A stretch of 64,000 bases of DNA from NCBI GenBank assembly GCA_900642245.1, contig CAAAJI010000007.1:542698-606697 (forward strand), read 5' to 3'. Under the pieces are notes generated by a model that saw nothing but the letters and a program-made list of their open reading frames with translations, had not been told where the DNA came from and made no database searches. How positions within the stretch are numbered: the first letter of the stretch is position 1; each line of letters begins with the position of its first letter. Position numbers and translations under genes: made by a program. The DNA comes from Fragilaria radians (Eukaryota; Bacillariophyta; Fragilariophyceae; Fragilariales; Fragilariaceae). Of this stretch, positions 55,666-64,000 are shown piece after piece.

Positions 55666-56739
55666 ATGGCGTCAATATATGCTCGTCTTGCTTTTGCTCT
55701 CTCCATAGCATTGTCCATCACAACGTCATGGAGTATAGACTCAGCGAGCAATAGATCACAAATCTTGGATAATCTCTTCCGACCCTTCGATAGAAACAAT
55801 GGAGACAAGAATGTAGTTTTCCTTGATTCTGGTGATAGTAGCCTGAGTGATTCAATCTCAGATTACAATGTCAAATCTCGTGGGGGTAACCTATTGAGAC
55901 CCTGGGAGTATTCCGTATCATATCATTACTCCACAAATTCACATGAGTTGAATGATCCATTTGACTCTGCAAGGAAGCATATCAAAAAGCGAGGGAAATC
56001 AGCTTACTATCATGAGTTTAGGGGGAAAAGAGGAGGTAAAGGATTCGGTAAACGAGGAGGTAAAGGATTCGGTAAACGAGGAGGTAAAGGATTCGGTAAA
56101 CGAGGAGGTAAACGGGGCTCATGGGAACAAGGTCGCGGGTCCAAGGGAAAGAAGGGGAAAAAGAAATGGGGGAAGAAAAATGTTAGGGAATGGAGCAAAT
56201 ACTCAAAATGGATGCGGGGAAAGAAAGGGGGAAATTACTGGACTGGAAAGGGGGCTGCAAATCCTTCCGTGCCAATCACCACGATTCCATCAACATCCAA
56301 CGCTCCTTCAAACCAGGGACCTGTTTTGGAGCCATCGTCACGAGTTCCAATATCCATTGCTCCATTATTAGATACTTCCACTGAATCTCCTAGCGAGATA
56401 ACCATGCCTTCCATAAAACCTGCTCCGATTTCGTCACCGTTGGGGACCCCAAATATTCCTTCCACACCTGTCGCAGTACCGATATCGATGCCGTCGGAGA
56501 GCACAAATCCAGTCGTCGACAGATCATCAACGACTTCACCGAGTTTCTCATTGAGTCAGCCTTCCTTGTCATCGTTACCAGTTGCTGAGATCCCCACAAC
56601 GAATAATCCCAGCTCTTTGACATTATCCCCTAGTGACTCGGAAATCAACAACGTTCCAACAAATGACCCTACCTACGAACCCACCACAGATCCCACTATT
56701 TCACCAACGTTTTCTCCCACAGCTTCTCCTTCTGGCTAA
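55666..56739 (+). CDS. Silaffin-like secreted protein with Lys/Gly repeats and Ser/Pro/Thr tail
   Basis: From the ATG at 55666 the product is 357 residues; the frame is open upstream to 55549, but this start gives the best signal peptide (MASIYARLAFALSIALSITTSWS). A short mixed region follows, then a highly basic segment: tandem KRGGKGFG units coded by three exact 24-bp repeats (56041-56112) plus a partial one, then KKGKKKWGKKNVREWSKYSKW. The second half is Ser/Pro/Thr-rich (IPSTSNAPSN, VPISMPSESTNP) ending in a PTxxPT run (PTNDPTYEPTTDPTISPTFS). Lys-rich repeats in a secreted Ser-rich protein are the mark of silaffin-type biosilica proteins. The Lys and Ser would be modified by polyamines and phosphate. 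The role in silica formation is inferred from composition, since such proteins share little sequence. Confidence 0.65.
   Translation: MASIYARLAFALSIALSITTSWSIDSASNRSQILDNLFRPFDRNNGDKNVVFLDSGDSSLSDSISDYNVKSRGGNLLRPWEYSVSYHYSTNSHELNDPFDSARKHIKKRGKSAYYHEFRGKRGGKGFGKRGGKGFGKRGGKGFGKRGGKRGSWEQGRGSKGKKGKKKWGKKNVREWSKYSKWMRGKKGGNYWTGKGAANPSVPITTIPSTSNAPSNQGPVLEPSSRVPISIAPLLDTSTESPSEITMPSIKPAPISSPLGTPNIPSTPVAVPISMPSESTNPVVDRSSTTSPSFSLSQPSLSSLPVAEIPTTNNPSSLTLSPSDSEINNVPTNDPTYEPTTDPTISPTFSPTASPSG
56026..56112 (+). repeat. 24-bp coding tandem repeat (KRGGKGFG)
   Basis: The unit starts at 56041, 56065 and 56089 with identical sequence, preceded by a diverged partial unit from 56026. Identity at third codon positions points to recent expansion or gene conversion. 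Copy number probably varies among alleles. Confidence 0.9.
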
Positions 56740-57484
56740 TTGTAAATCCTTAAGAGTAGCGAATGAATTCTTCTCACAAGCGACATTGCTAGCTTCTAAG
56801 CGATAGCAATTCGACATCCGAACTTCTCGCTTTTACAAATATTTCAATCAAGGAACAACTCTGACAAATTTTCATGGGAAATGTACACGGATCGGAGAAT
56901 GTGGGATGGAGAAGAAACATTCAAACAAGACACCTGTATAGAGAATCCTTGATACCAGAGGCAGCTACATCGTATTTCCTTCTTCGTCATGCATCACATG
57001 TGAAAAACTAGAATACATGCAAAATCATAACGCAAATAACTTGTTCCGAATTCGATCATTTAATTTCTTGTGTTTATGTTTATGATAATTCTATAGATAA
57101 TAGGAACTTTATCCGTTTCCTTTACTTACATAATTTAGAGAAAACCGTCAATAAAAAGCACCATTTTGACATTATGAAATATCAATACAATCCCTTGGAG
57201 AATAAAGGATAGGCATGGCTAAGAAGTGCGATAAAACTAAAAAGTATTTGTGCCAGTTAACGTTTTCAATGTTTGCAAGGAATAAGGATGCTTCCCTGCT
57301 CGTGAATGACAGGTTGACAGGTTTAAATCTTTCTCTCATTTTCTCAAGTAATTTGATAAAGATTGAGCAAATAATTGCTAAAACCCTAATTCTATATCTC
57401 ACAACAGTGAGTGCCCTAGCTTAGGAAAACAGTAATCCTGTTAGAGTTTGATTCAGTACTAGAATGTCACCCAAGGGTAATAAT
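56740..57484. other. Intergenic region
   Basis: No supported gene. It ends at the left TSD GTCTTCTT (57485-57492) of the hAT element. Confidence 0.45.
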
Positions 57485-57492
57485 GTCTTCTT

Positions 57493-59374
57493 CAGGGATG
57501 GCAAAAGCCCCAGGTTTTCCTTTCCTCATTTAGGTTATAGGCTCAGCGCTAGGTTTTTGATAAAAAAAACTTAGGTTTTCATAGGTTTTTCATTAATAAT
57601 AGGCAAAGTCAATCTCATTGAAAAAGCTATTCTTCATCACCGTCAATATCTTGAACATCATCATGAAAGACATGATCTTCAAACTGAGAACTGTTGGTTT
57701 TGATAAAGACCAGTTTCTTGACAGTTTCGGGACCAAAATGATTCTAAAGCTTGGAACGCACAAAACCGAATGTTGAAAAGTTTCTTTCTGCAGATGCAGT
57801 AGGAGCCGCCATAGAATAATCTTTCAACGCCAACTTGTGGAGATTAGGCCACCTCTTTCCAACTACTTGCCAGTATTGGAGTACAGTCTTGCGATTTTTC
57901 ATAAACATTTGGAATCTAAATGTATTTTTAGTCTTCTGTTGTTCTGAATAGATTTGAGATTAAGTTAATTCCTTGAATATTGCTTCTTTCTTGTCATCAA
58001 CGTTTTTGCCATCCATACTCAATGGAAAATTCATAATGAATTTCTTGAATTCTTCCTTGTGATTTACCTCCAGACCCTCTCCTATGTCTGGGATTCAAAA
58101 GGTTACCAACACCATGGGCATCACCGTACATGAACTCAAACCGAGACTGAGCTAATTTTTGTAAGTACTTAATTTCCTCTGTGTTTAAGAATGCCCCCAA
58201 AAATATCTTTTACCAGCAAATGTAAGCCATGGGAGACACATCCATGAAAAAGCATTCCTTTGTATCTTACTTTCAGCCTTTTCCACTCCACTTTGTTGGT
58301 TGCTGTGTTGTCAGTAATTGCTCCTGAAACACCACAGTCCATAGAATCAATTACTTGGCAAAAGTTGCAAAAACTCCATGTAGCATCATGTGACTGCTGG
58401 TATTTAATGAAGAAGGACTTTGTTGGGCACTCCACCGTGTAATTAACAATTGGATCACAATTCATATTGGACCATCCATCACTGACAACAAAGATGTTCT
58501 GGCTCGGATGATTAAGTGCATTTTTAACCTTTGCAGAAATCTCTTCATAGAATTGATTGAGCAAAGGCCCAGCCAGTTCTTTTTGACTTGGAATGTGAGC
58601 ATTTACTCTACAAATCTTGAAAGCTTTCAACAAATGAGGCTCCTCAATTCTTTGTGTTGTAAAAACCATTTCCAACTGCTTAGACAATGCCTTCTGCACT
58701 GACATTTTCAATCCAGGGACTGCAAACTGAGAAAATTGACAATTGAGATCCTTGTCGGAATGATTGTGTTCCATGTTGATTTGGTGAAGCTGTAGCTTTG
58801 CTAGGACAATATCCGGTGGTATACTACTCAGAGCAATCATCAAAACAAGTACGAGCCTTAGCTCCTTGCTGCATTTCATTAAATGCTTATTTGCATATTT
58901 GCTTTTCCTGTGATGATTGACAACAACTTGGCAATGTTTGCAGGTTGCAGGCTTGGCCTTTTGAGGTTCATGATCTTCTGTAAACCATGACCACACAGTG
59001 GAGATATCACGACCTCCGCTGCTAGTGATCTTTGTCTTTTTAAGCGCTGATTCATTGGGTGTTCTAGCATTCATTCTCTTGTTCTGGGAAGTCAAAGCAG
59101 CCGTTATTGAATCTTCAAAGTCATTTCCAGCTTCAGGACTATTAACAATGACATTGTCGTCACAATCATCAGAGGTTGAATTGACAGGTTGTATATTCAT
59201 AACAGAATACATTTTTTAAGAACTCAGCCAAAGAGATTAACCCTGTGGTTTTATTTATTTGGAAAATAGATGAATAACCTAGAATAAACTTTCTCGGGTG
59301 TTTGAAAACATTTAGGTTTTTGACAATAACCTGCAAAAACCTAGGGTTGGAAAAACCTAATTTTGCCATCCCTA
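57493..59374. mobile_element. hAT transposon with decayed transposase and intact 8-bp TSD
   Basis: The 1882-bp element is bounded by perfect TSDs GTCTTCTT (57485-57492 and 59375-59382). The terminal inverted repeats are CAGGGATGGCAAAA on the left and, as reverse complement, TAGGGATGGCAAAA on the right. Several TAGGTTTT/AAAACCTA copies lie inside each end, as expected of subterminal binding sites. The minus strand carries the remains of a hAT transposase. TIR type, TSD length and coding remains all agree. The clean TSDs and near-identical 14-bp TIRs contrast with several coding lesions. The copy may have been mobilised in trans after its gene decayed. Confidence 0.9.
57619..59212 (-). pseudogene. 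hAT transposase remnant (BED finger, DDE region, dimerisation domain)
   Basis: Reading on the minus strand from 59212: a basic start, a BED-type zinc finger (CKHC at 91-94, then NKHLMKC), IFVVSDGWSNMNCDPIVNYTV (transposase core, Asp) and ITDNTATNKVEWKRL with HGCVSHGLHLLVKDIFG. At the G-run near 58191-58195 the frame breaks, and it resumes as GAFLNTEEIKYLQKLAQSRFEF. A second shift follows NLLNP; the other frame then reads DIGEGLEVNHKEEFKKFIMN. Further on is a stop, and then the C-terminal dimerisation block (ASAERNFSTFGFVRSKL, stop, NHFGPETVKKLVF) ending DIDGDEE. At least two shifts and two in-frame stops make it non-functional. Confidence 0.85.
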
Positions 59375-59382
59375 GTCTTCTT

Positions 59383-60790
59383 TGTTTAGAGGACACATTG
59401 TCCTGCATAAGAAACATCATAAAGCTATCTTCCCAACAGATTTTTAAAAATTAGTTGAATGTGATGCTGATCCCAAATTGACCTCAAAAATTTCCAATAA
59501 ATAAGTCTTTGAGTCACCCAAAAGCTAGGGTAACAAACGAGAACATGATATTGTTACTAAGAAAAACAATTGTGAAATGACTTAGCAAATTTTAGACCAC
59601 GATAGAAAAATAGACGAAACATATAATTTTACTTTAAACAAGTCCAATTCACATAAGTCCATAGTTCTTACCTTCAGCAAGTTAATTAAGACTAAGGAAT
59701 TCGTCATGTAGGTATTATCAATGATAAAATTGTGTGAAATGATAATGCTTAACTTAAAAAAATTATGAAATTCCAGTTTTAATCAAACAGGAGTACCAAA
59801 GCTAGTATGATAAGTGGGAATGAATTTCAAAGCAACACCACTTGTCATAAGTGTTTGGATTGTGTGTAGCGTAACGTATCGGAAAGCACATTTTGAACCT
59901 CTAGACTAAAAATCAGAGCAAATGTAAAATGGTTTTTTCAACCTGGACTGAACTAGTAGAGCTGAAAAGGAAAAGGTCCATCCAACAGTTCCGAAAGATT
60001 ATTCTATCAAATTTATGAAGATATCAGAACAAGACTTTGAACCTGAGTACGCAAAGAATTACGAAAAACTTCATATTGAATAGTAAGCAGAAAAGCCTTT
60101 ATAAAAGGTTGGAACGAATCAACAGCTCCTTTAGTTAAGTACTAGGTCAACAAAAGATCTTTTTACGGCAAAGCAGTGAAGTGGAACAATTGGAAGGCAA
60201 ATGACGCCTAAATTAGTCATATGAAGTTAAGCAAACAAAAAAGTGGAGTTACTTACATAGCAAAGCAACAGGGTTTGCGCAGGGAATCAAACTGACATGA
60301 TTAGTGGAAAATTCTAATAAAGGATCAGAGAAAGCCCCTAATAATGGGTAAAAGCCACCACAATTGAGAATAATTTAAAAAATACGACTTAAATCATGAA
60401 TAGTCTTAAAATGTCGGTTAACGAAGCTACTGAGCTTGGGTTATGGAGAATTATTTGCCATGATACCACATTTTCAATAGGGAGTAGGGCAGGGCAATCA
60501 ATTGAGCATTACTATGTCTGAGCAGGTCTGCGTATTAATAAAAATGATTGTGCTCAATATTTACTTAAAAACATCCGATAACGTTACGTCGAAACAAGTA
60601 TTTCTAACTAAGAATGCACCCCCGCTGCTGGTATGTCAGTGTATTTTATCCACATCTTTTTTTTCATCCACTTTGCCATGAACTAACTGTACATTATAGA
60701 TTTTGGAGATACTCCACCAATCGTTATAAAAAATTGCTTTTGTGTCAAATTTACTCCTTGTCTTTTGAGTTCTTGTGATTTGTGGTCACC
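59383..60790. other. Intergenic region
   Basis: No gene-length frame. A+T-rich sequence between the transposon and the last gene. Confidence 0.45.
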
Positions 60791-63700
60791 ATGAAAAGAA
60801 AATGTGACGATTCGAATACAACTCAGGTCATTCATCGAAATCCTTTTGCATTAAGTGATGATCATAGTCATCATCAATCCAATGAGGGGTTGGAGGTTGT
60901 TATTGATTTCCTGGAGCAAATAAAAGATCAAAAGTTACAACGTGACCAAGAAGGGAACATCATTTCCCCTGGTCTTGGTTCTCAAGTTCAGCTAATACTT
61001 TCATTACTAAATGATAGTTGTTTAGAGAGAAGCTCTCTGTCAAGAATGGATATAGCAGAGTTGATTGTTCCATGGGACGTTAAGTGCCTCACGTTTTTGC
61101 AATCTGGTAATCTTCCTCCAAAGGAATTCGACCTCCATCTGTTATGGAAAGCGTTGGCGTTGGCTCTAGAAGTACTAAATGGCCACGAAAGTTCTCACTC
61201 TTTAAAGGGCACTTTATCGACTCAAAATCTAAACAAACTGTTGCCTTTGGCGATACAATCTGTCACTTTACTTCATGATACTTCAGCCAGGGGCTTCGCA
61301 GCACAATCTTTTACATTGCTAACCGAGTACTTCTACGTTCCGACGTTTGAACTTTGCTGTAATACAATCCTCCTGGAACTATCCCACAAGATTGAGGCGT
61401 TTGCCTCTTTTACAAATAATCGTTATGTCCTATCCAATCAAGAGTTTTGTTCCGTTGTCAAATCTGGTCTCAAACTCATACGCAAAGTTCAGAAAAAGGG
61501 AAATTCAAATCCCAAAAAGATATTTCAAACGCTTTCTAGAGAGTCGCACTTGACCGCAATTTCAATCTTTTTAATGGTTGGAGTTGATGATGAAGAATGT
61601 ACAAACAGCGTTCACAATATGATGAAAGATATTGTTTGGGAAGCTTTCTTTCATCCTCCCCATCACATTGAAGGTTTTCGAGCGATACATTTGAATCCTC
61701 CTGATATAAGCTTGGCATCTGGAAGTAAAGCCTTAGAAAATTTTCCTCGCTGCTATCAGGGTGACCTTTTGAAATCAATCTGGTCCTTAATGGAAAGTGT
61801 TAAGGGTTATGAGCAAGAATTAGCGGCCTACTGGTTATCTGTTAGGTTAGCTGAAGGGATGATTGTCAAAACCTTGGAATGGCAAAAACTTCGAATAAAC
61901 GAAGTCGGTAGTGCATACGATGGCTGGATCTCAAGATTGTTGTTTCAATTTTGGGGTAATCTTTTCAGTACTGTTCTGCTGCAAATCGAATGTAAGGCAA
62001 AAGGAAGCAAAGAAGTCTTTCTTAATCCTTTAATTCACTGCCTCAAAGTGCTTTCTGAGCACAACATTTATCATCCAACTGATATGGATGATGAGCAGAT
62101 TAATTTCAGCTTTTTGAAGCGTGTGTCTTGCCGAGTATTTTCTCTATTGAAATCTACACGGTCGCCTATTTTGCTAGAAGCATTCACATACATCTTGCAC
62201 CTGAACCACTTGCTCATAGAAGACTTTTTACCTGAATTAATTTCAATTGTAACATCGCTTGGGGAAAGTCATGAATACTTGCGCACCTTCTTTTGTAATC
62301 TGTTCAAAGTCTATCGTCAATTACGACAAATCGATCATCTGGTACAGGTGTTTCAATCAGGCTTACAACTCATGACTGATATAGTTCCAGAAGATAACTC
62401 CTATTCAAAGTTTAGGGAGGTATTTGCAGGTGCACATCTTCAAAGTGAAATTTCTTCCTCATTTACAAGCATTCCTTTTGGACAAACTACGATTTTGTTC
62501 GAATTCTTCAATACATGTATCCAAAATTACATTTCTTCGATTGATGACAATACCAGCGTAAAGATCGAGGGCATAGCAATAATTGTGGGATTTTTTGTTT
62601 TATTTCTTAAAAGCATTCGATTAAATGAGCAAGTATCGAAACAATTAATCCTCCATTGTCAAGATACAATATCAGGGTCTGGCTCTATTTTGCTGGAAAA
62701 GTCGAAACTTTATCCAGAAATTTCACTTTATGGAATCCGCCTTTGCAGTGGAGCTTTAGACTTACGAAATCGCAGTTCCTTTTGGACTTCCGAGTCGGAA
62801 GGAATCAGTTCATTTGCATTACCCAGCCAGTTGTTGTCACTTCTACATGGATTACATGGAATAGTAACCGAAGATCACTTTTCTATGCATTCCCAGCTCA
62901 CTGACATAAAGGAGATTAGATTTGAACTCCAAGTTCTTTCTTTTCATCGCATTCAACTCCTTCACTCACTGAATCATGAAGAAACGTTGGCAATTACTCT
63001 TCAGAGCAAGGAATTGAGCTCTATGGATCAGTATGTCAATGAAATTCGGCTCTTAACTGATAACGTCTTCTCGATTGCAGAAAGCATAGACAACGGTAGC
63101 GGTGACAATCTAGATATCACGGAATTGAGTCAATTTGAAAACCCCTGGGTCTTACTTTCCCAATATCTGCCAATTTGGACTAGCTACTGCAAAACTAGAC
63201 ATATCCAGCTATTCCTTGACTGGGTATTTCGGTCACTTTCTGGGTTAGACGAGCGATGGATCAGTGAGGTTCCATATTCGCCTCAAAACCGACGTTTGCA
63301 CCCAGAATCAAAATCTGCGGCGACAGCTTTGCTTGATGACGCTTCGTTCTACGAGAACTTATCAATAACAAGTTCATTCCTTTCCGCTGGACTGAGGTAT
63401 ATTCGCTCTCTACTGTCAAAAAATTGCAATTTTGAAGAGATGTTATCACCAATAGATTACCTGAATGATAATGGAAAAGGTGTGATACCTTTATCCATTC
63501 TAAATACCTTTGCTAATGAGTTGGAGATTCAACCGTTCTACGAATCCTATAACCTGCAATATTTTCAGTCAGTGCTAAAAGTTTTGCGTGTGCTTATAAA
63601 TGGACATTTCGCACTAAGAAAGTCTGATACCCTTGAAATGCATTTGGGAACGTTATTTGTCCTCGATGTTACATTTCGGAGATTTGCACAAAGCCGTGTC

Positions 63701-64000
63701 AAGAGGAGTAGTGAAGAAGCGGAGCTGCTCCTCAATATTTTGGCATATAATCGCATCTTGATCAGCAAGCTCATCGTGGAACATGAGCATATGACAGTAA
63801 GGACCGTTCTACAATGCAATCAAATGGCACCTACCTTGATAGAGGGAGTATTCAATTCCTCTCAAAGCACAATTCGAAGTTTTCGTCTTGATGAATCATT
63901 AGTGAACTCTGATGTATTTATGGATGCTTCCTGTACGCTGCTTGAAACGCTAACATTCATTTGTTATGGAGGATTATCCACCTTTATATTCAAATTCATC
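60791..64000 (+). CDS. Large helical protein, partial at the right edge (possibly Urb2/Npa2-like)
   Basis: One uninterrupted frame runs from ATG 60791 to the window end, 1070 codons with no stop, so the gene is truncated by the window. The start follows an A+T-rich leader (GTCACCATGAAAAG) and begins MKRKCDDSNTTQVIHRNPFAL. The translation is Leu/Ile/Ser-rich and almost wholly helical, with no signal peptide, clear membrane anchor or catalytic motif, as in HEAT/ARM-like scaffolds. Stretches such as LHLLWKALALALEVLNG, LLFQFWGNLFSTVLL, LEAFTYILHLNHLLIEDFLP and YLPIWTSYCKTRHIQLFLDWVF recall nucleolar pre-ribosomal proteins of the Urb2/Npa2 type, but I cannot confirm this. Other large helical scaffolds remain possible. 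The missing C-terminus, where the Urb2 domain would lie, is decisive. Confidence 0.7.
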   Translation, partial: MKRKCDDSNTTQVIHRNPFALSDDHSHHQSNEGLEVVIDFLEQIKDQKLQRDQEGNIISPGLGSQVQLILSLLNDSCLERSSLSRMDIAELIVPWDVKCLTFLQSGNLPPKEFDLHLLWKALALALEVLNGHESSHSLKGTLSTQNLNKLLPLAIQSVTLLHDTSARGFAAQSFTLLTEYFYVPTFELCCNTILLELSHKIEAFASFTNNRYVLSNQEFCSVVKSGLKLIRKVQKKGNSNPKKIFQTLSRESHLTAISIFLMVGVDDEECTNSVHNMMKDIVWEAFFHPPHHIEGFRAIHLNPPDISLASGSKALENFPRCYQGDLLKSIWSLMESVKGYEQELAAYWLSVRLAEGMIVKTLEWQKLRINEVGSAYDGWISRLLFQFWGNLFSTVLLQIECKAKGSKEVFLNPLIHCLKVLSEHNIYHPTDMDDEQINFSFLKRVSCRVFSLLKSTRSPILLEAFTYILHLNHLLIEDFLPELISIVTSLGESHEYLRTFFCNLFKVYRQLRQIDHLVQVFQSGLQLMTDIVPEDNSYSKFREVFAGAHLQSEISSSFTSIPFGQTTILFEFFNTCIQNYISSIDDNTSVKIEGIAIIVGFFVLFLKSIRLNEQVSKQLILHCQDTISGSGSILLEKSKLYPEISLYGIRLCSGALDLRNRSSFWTSESEGISSFALPSQLLSLLHGLHGIVTEDHFSMHSQLTDIKEIRFELQVLSFHRIQLLHSLNHEETLAITLQSKELSSMDQYVNEIRLLTDNVFSIAESIDNGSGDNLDITELSQFENPWVLLSQYLPIWTSYCKTRHIQLFLDWVFRSLSGLDERWISEVPYSPQNRRLHPESKSAATALLDDASFYENLSITSSFLSAGLRYIRSLLSKNCNFEEMLSPIDYLNDNGKGVIPLSILNTFANELEIQPFYESYNLQYFQSVLKVLRVLINGHFALRKSDTLEMHLGTLFVLDVTFRRFAQSRVKRSSEEAELLLNILAYNRILISKLIVEHEHMTVRTVLQCNQMAPTLIEGVFNSSQSTIRSFRLDESLVNSDVFMDASCTLLETLTFICYGGLSTFIFKFI

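Noticed and set aside
24..64000. CRISPR arrays, rRNA and bacterial-type operons
   Set aside because: No regularly spaced repeats with unique spacers, no rRNA-like sequence and no ribosome-binding-site-linked gene runs were seen. Introns and targeting signals show a eukaryotic nuclear genome.

Overview
This 64 kb window comes from the nuclear genome of a diatom or a close relative. Genes are compact, A+T-rich and on both strands. Introns are short (50-250 nt, GT-AG). Several N-termini combine a signal peptide with a Phe at or near the predicted cleavage site, the bipartite plastid-targeting pattern of red-derived plastids. Gene content also fits: helicase-associated (HA) domain proteins, Ser/Pro/Thr 'PSxxPT' surface proteins and a Lys/Gly-repeat silaffin-like protein. 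I infer a Chaetoceros-like diatom, but genus cannot be settled from the sequence alone. A 20-base run of N at 10008-10027 is a scaffold gap.

Layout. 1-10 kb: ankyrin protein; plastid M41-like metalloprotease without an AAA domain; a phytanoyl-CoA-dioxygenase-like enzyme fused to an eight-repeat propeller-like domain. 10-22 kb: CID/RPR protein; degenerate receiver-domain protein; a seven-exon RAD16-like SNF2/RING repair ATPase with an N-terminal PARP-type zinc finger. 22-33 kb: DWARF27-like carotenoid isomerase; EF-hand protein; small membrane protein; RimP-like plastid ribosome maturation factor; a 397-bp hAT-like non-autonomous element; PPR protein. 33-44 kb: a membrane-anchored RRM protein, a possible gene relic, a CDK11-like kinase and a plastid rubredoxin with a C-terminal membrane anchor. 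44-57 kb: HA-domain protein, plastid Rieske/PAO-like oxygenase, an unknown conserved-looking protein, RNase HII with a frameshift, a hairpin element, and the silaffin-like protein. 57-64 kb: a decayed 1.9-kb hAT transposon with intact 8-bp target-site duplications, then a large helical protein that runs off the right edge.

There is no operon logic. Genes are monocistronic, often convergent with short spacers (for example 27336/27452 and 44256/44653). A theme is plastid biology: at least five genes (M41-like protease, D27-like, RimP-like, rubredoxin, Rieske oxygenase) carry N-termini that look plastid-directed and plausibly act in carotenoid or chlorophyll metabolism, photosystem assembly, protein turnover and ribosome assembly. 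A second theme is nuclear DNA/RNA work: RAD16-like ATPase, RNase HII, CID protein, CDK11-like kinase. Three mobile or mobile-like elements could be delimited by their duplicated flanks. Long A+T-rich intergenic stretches (for example 32.8-36.6 kb, 47.5-49.2 kb) hold only short shadow ORFs.
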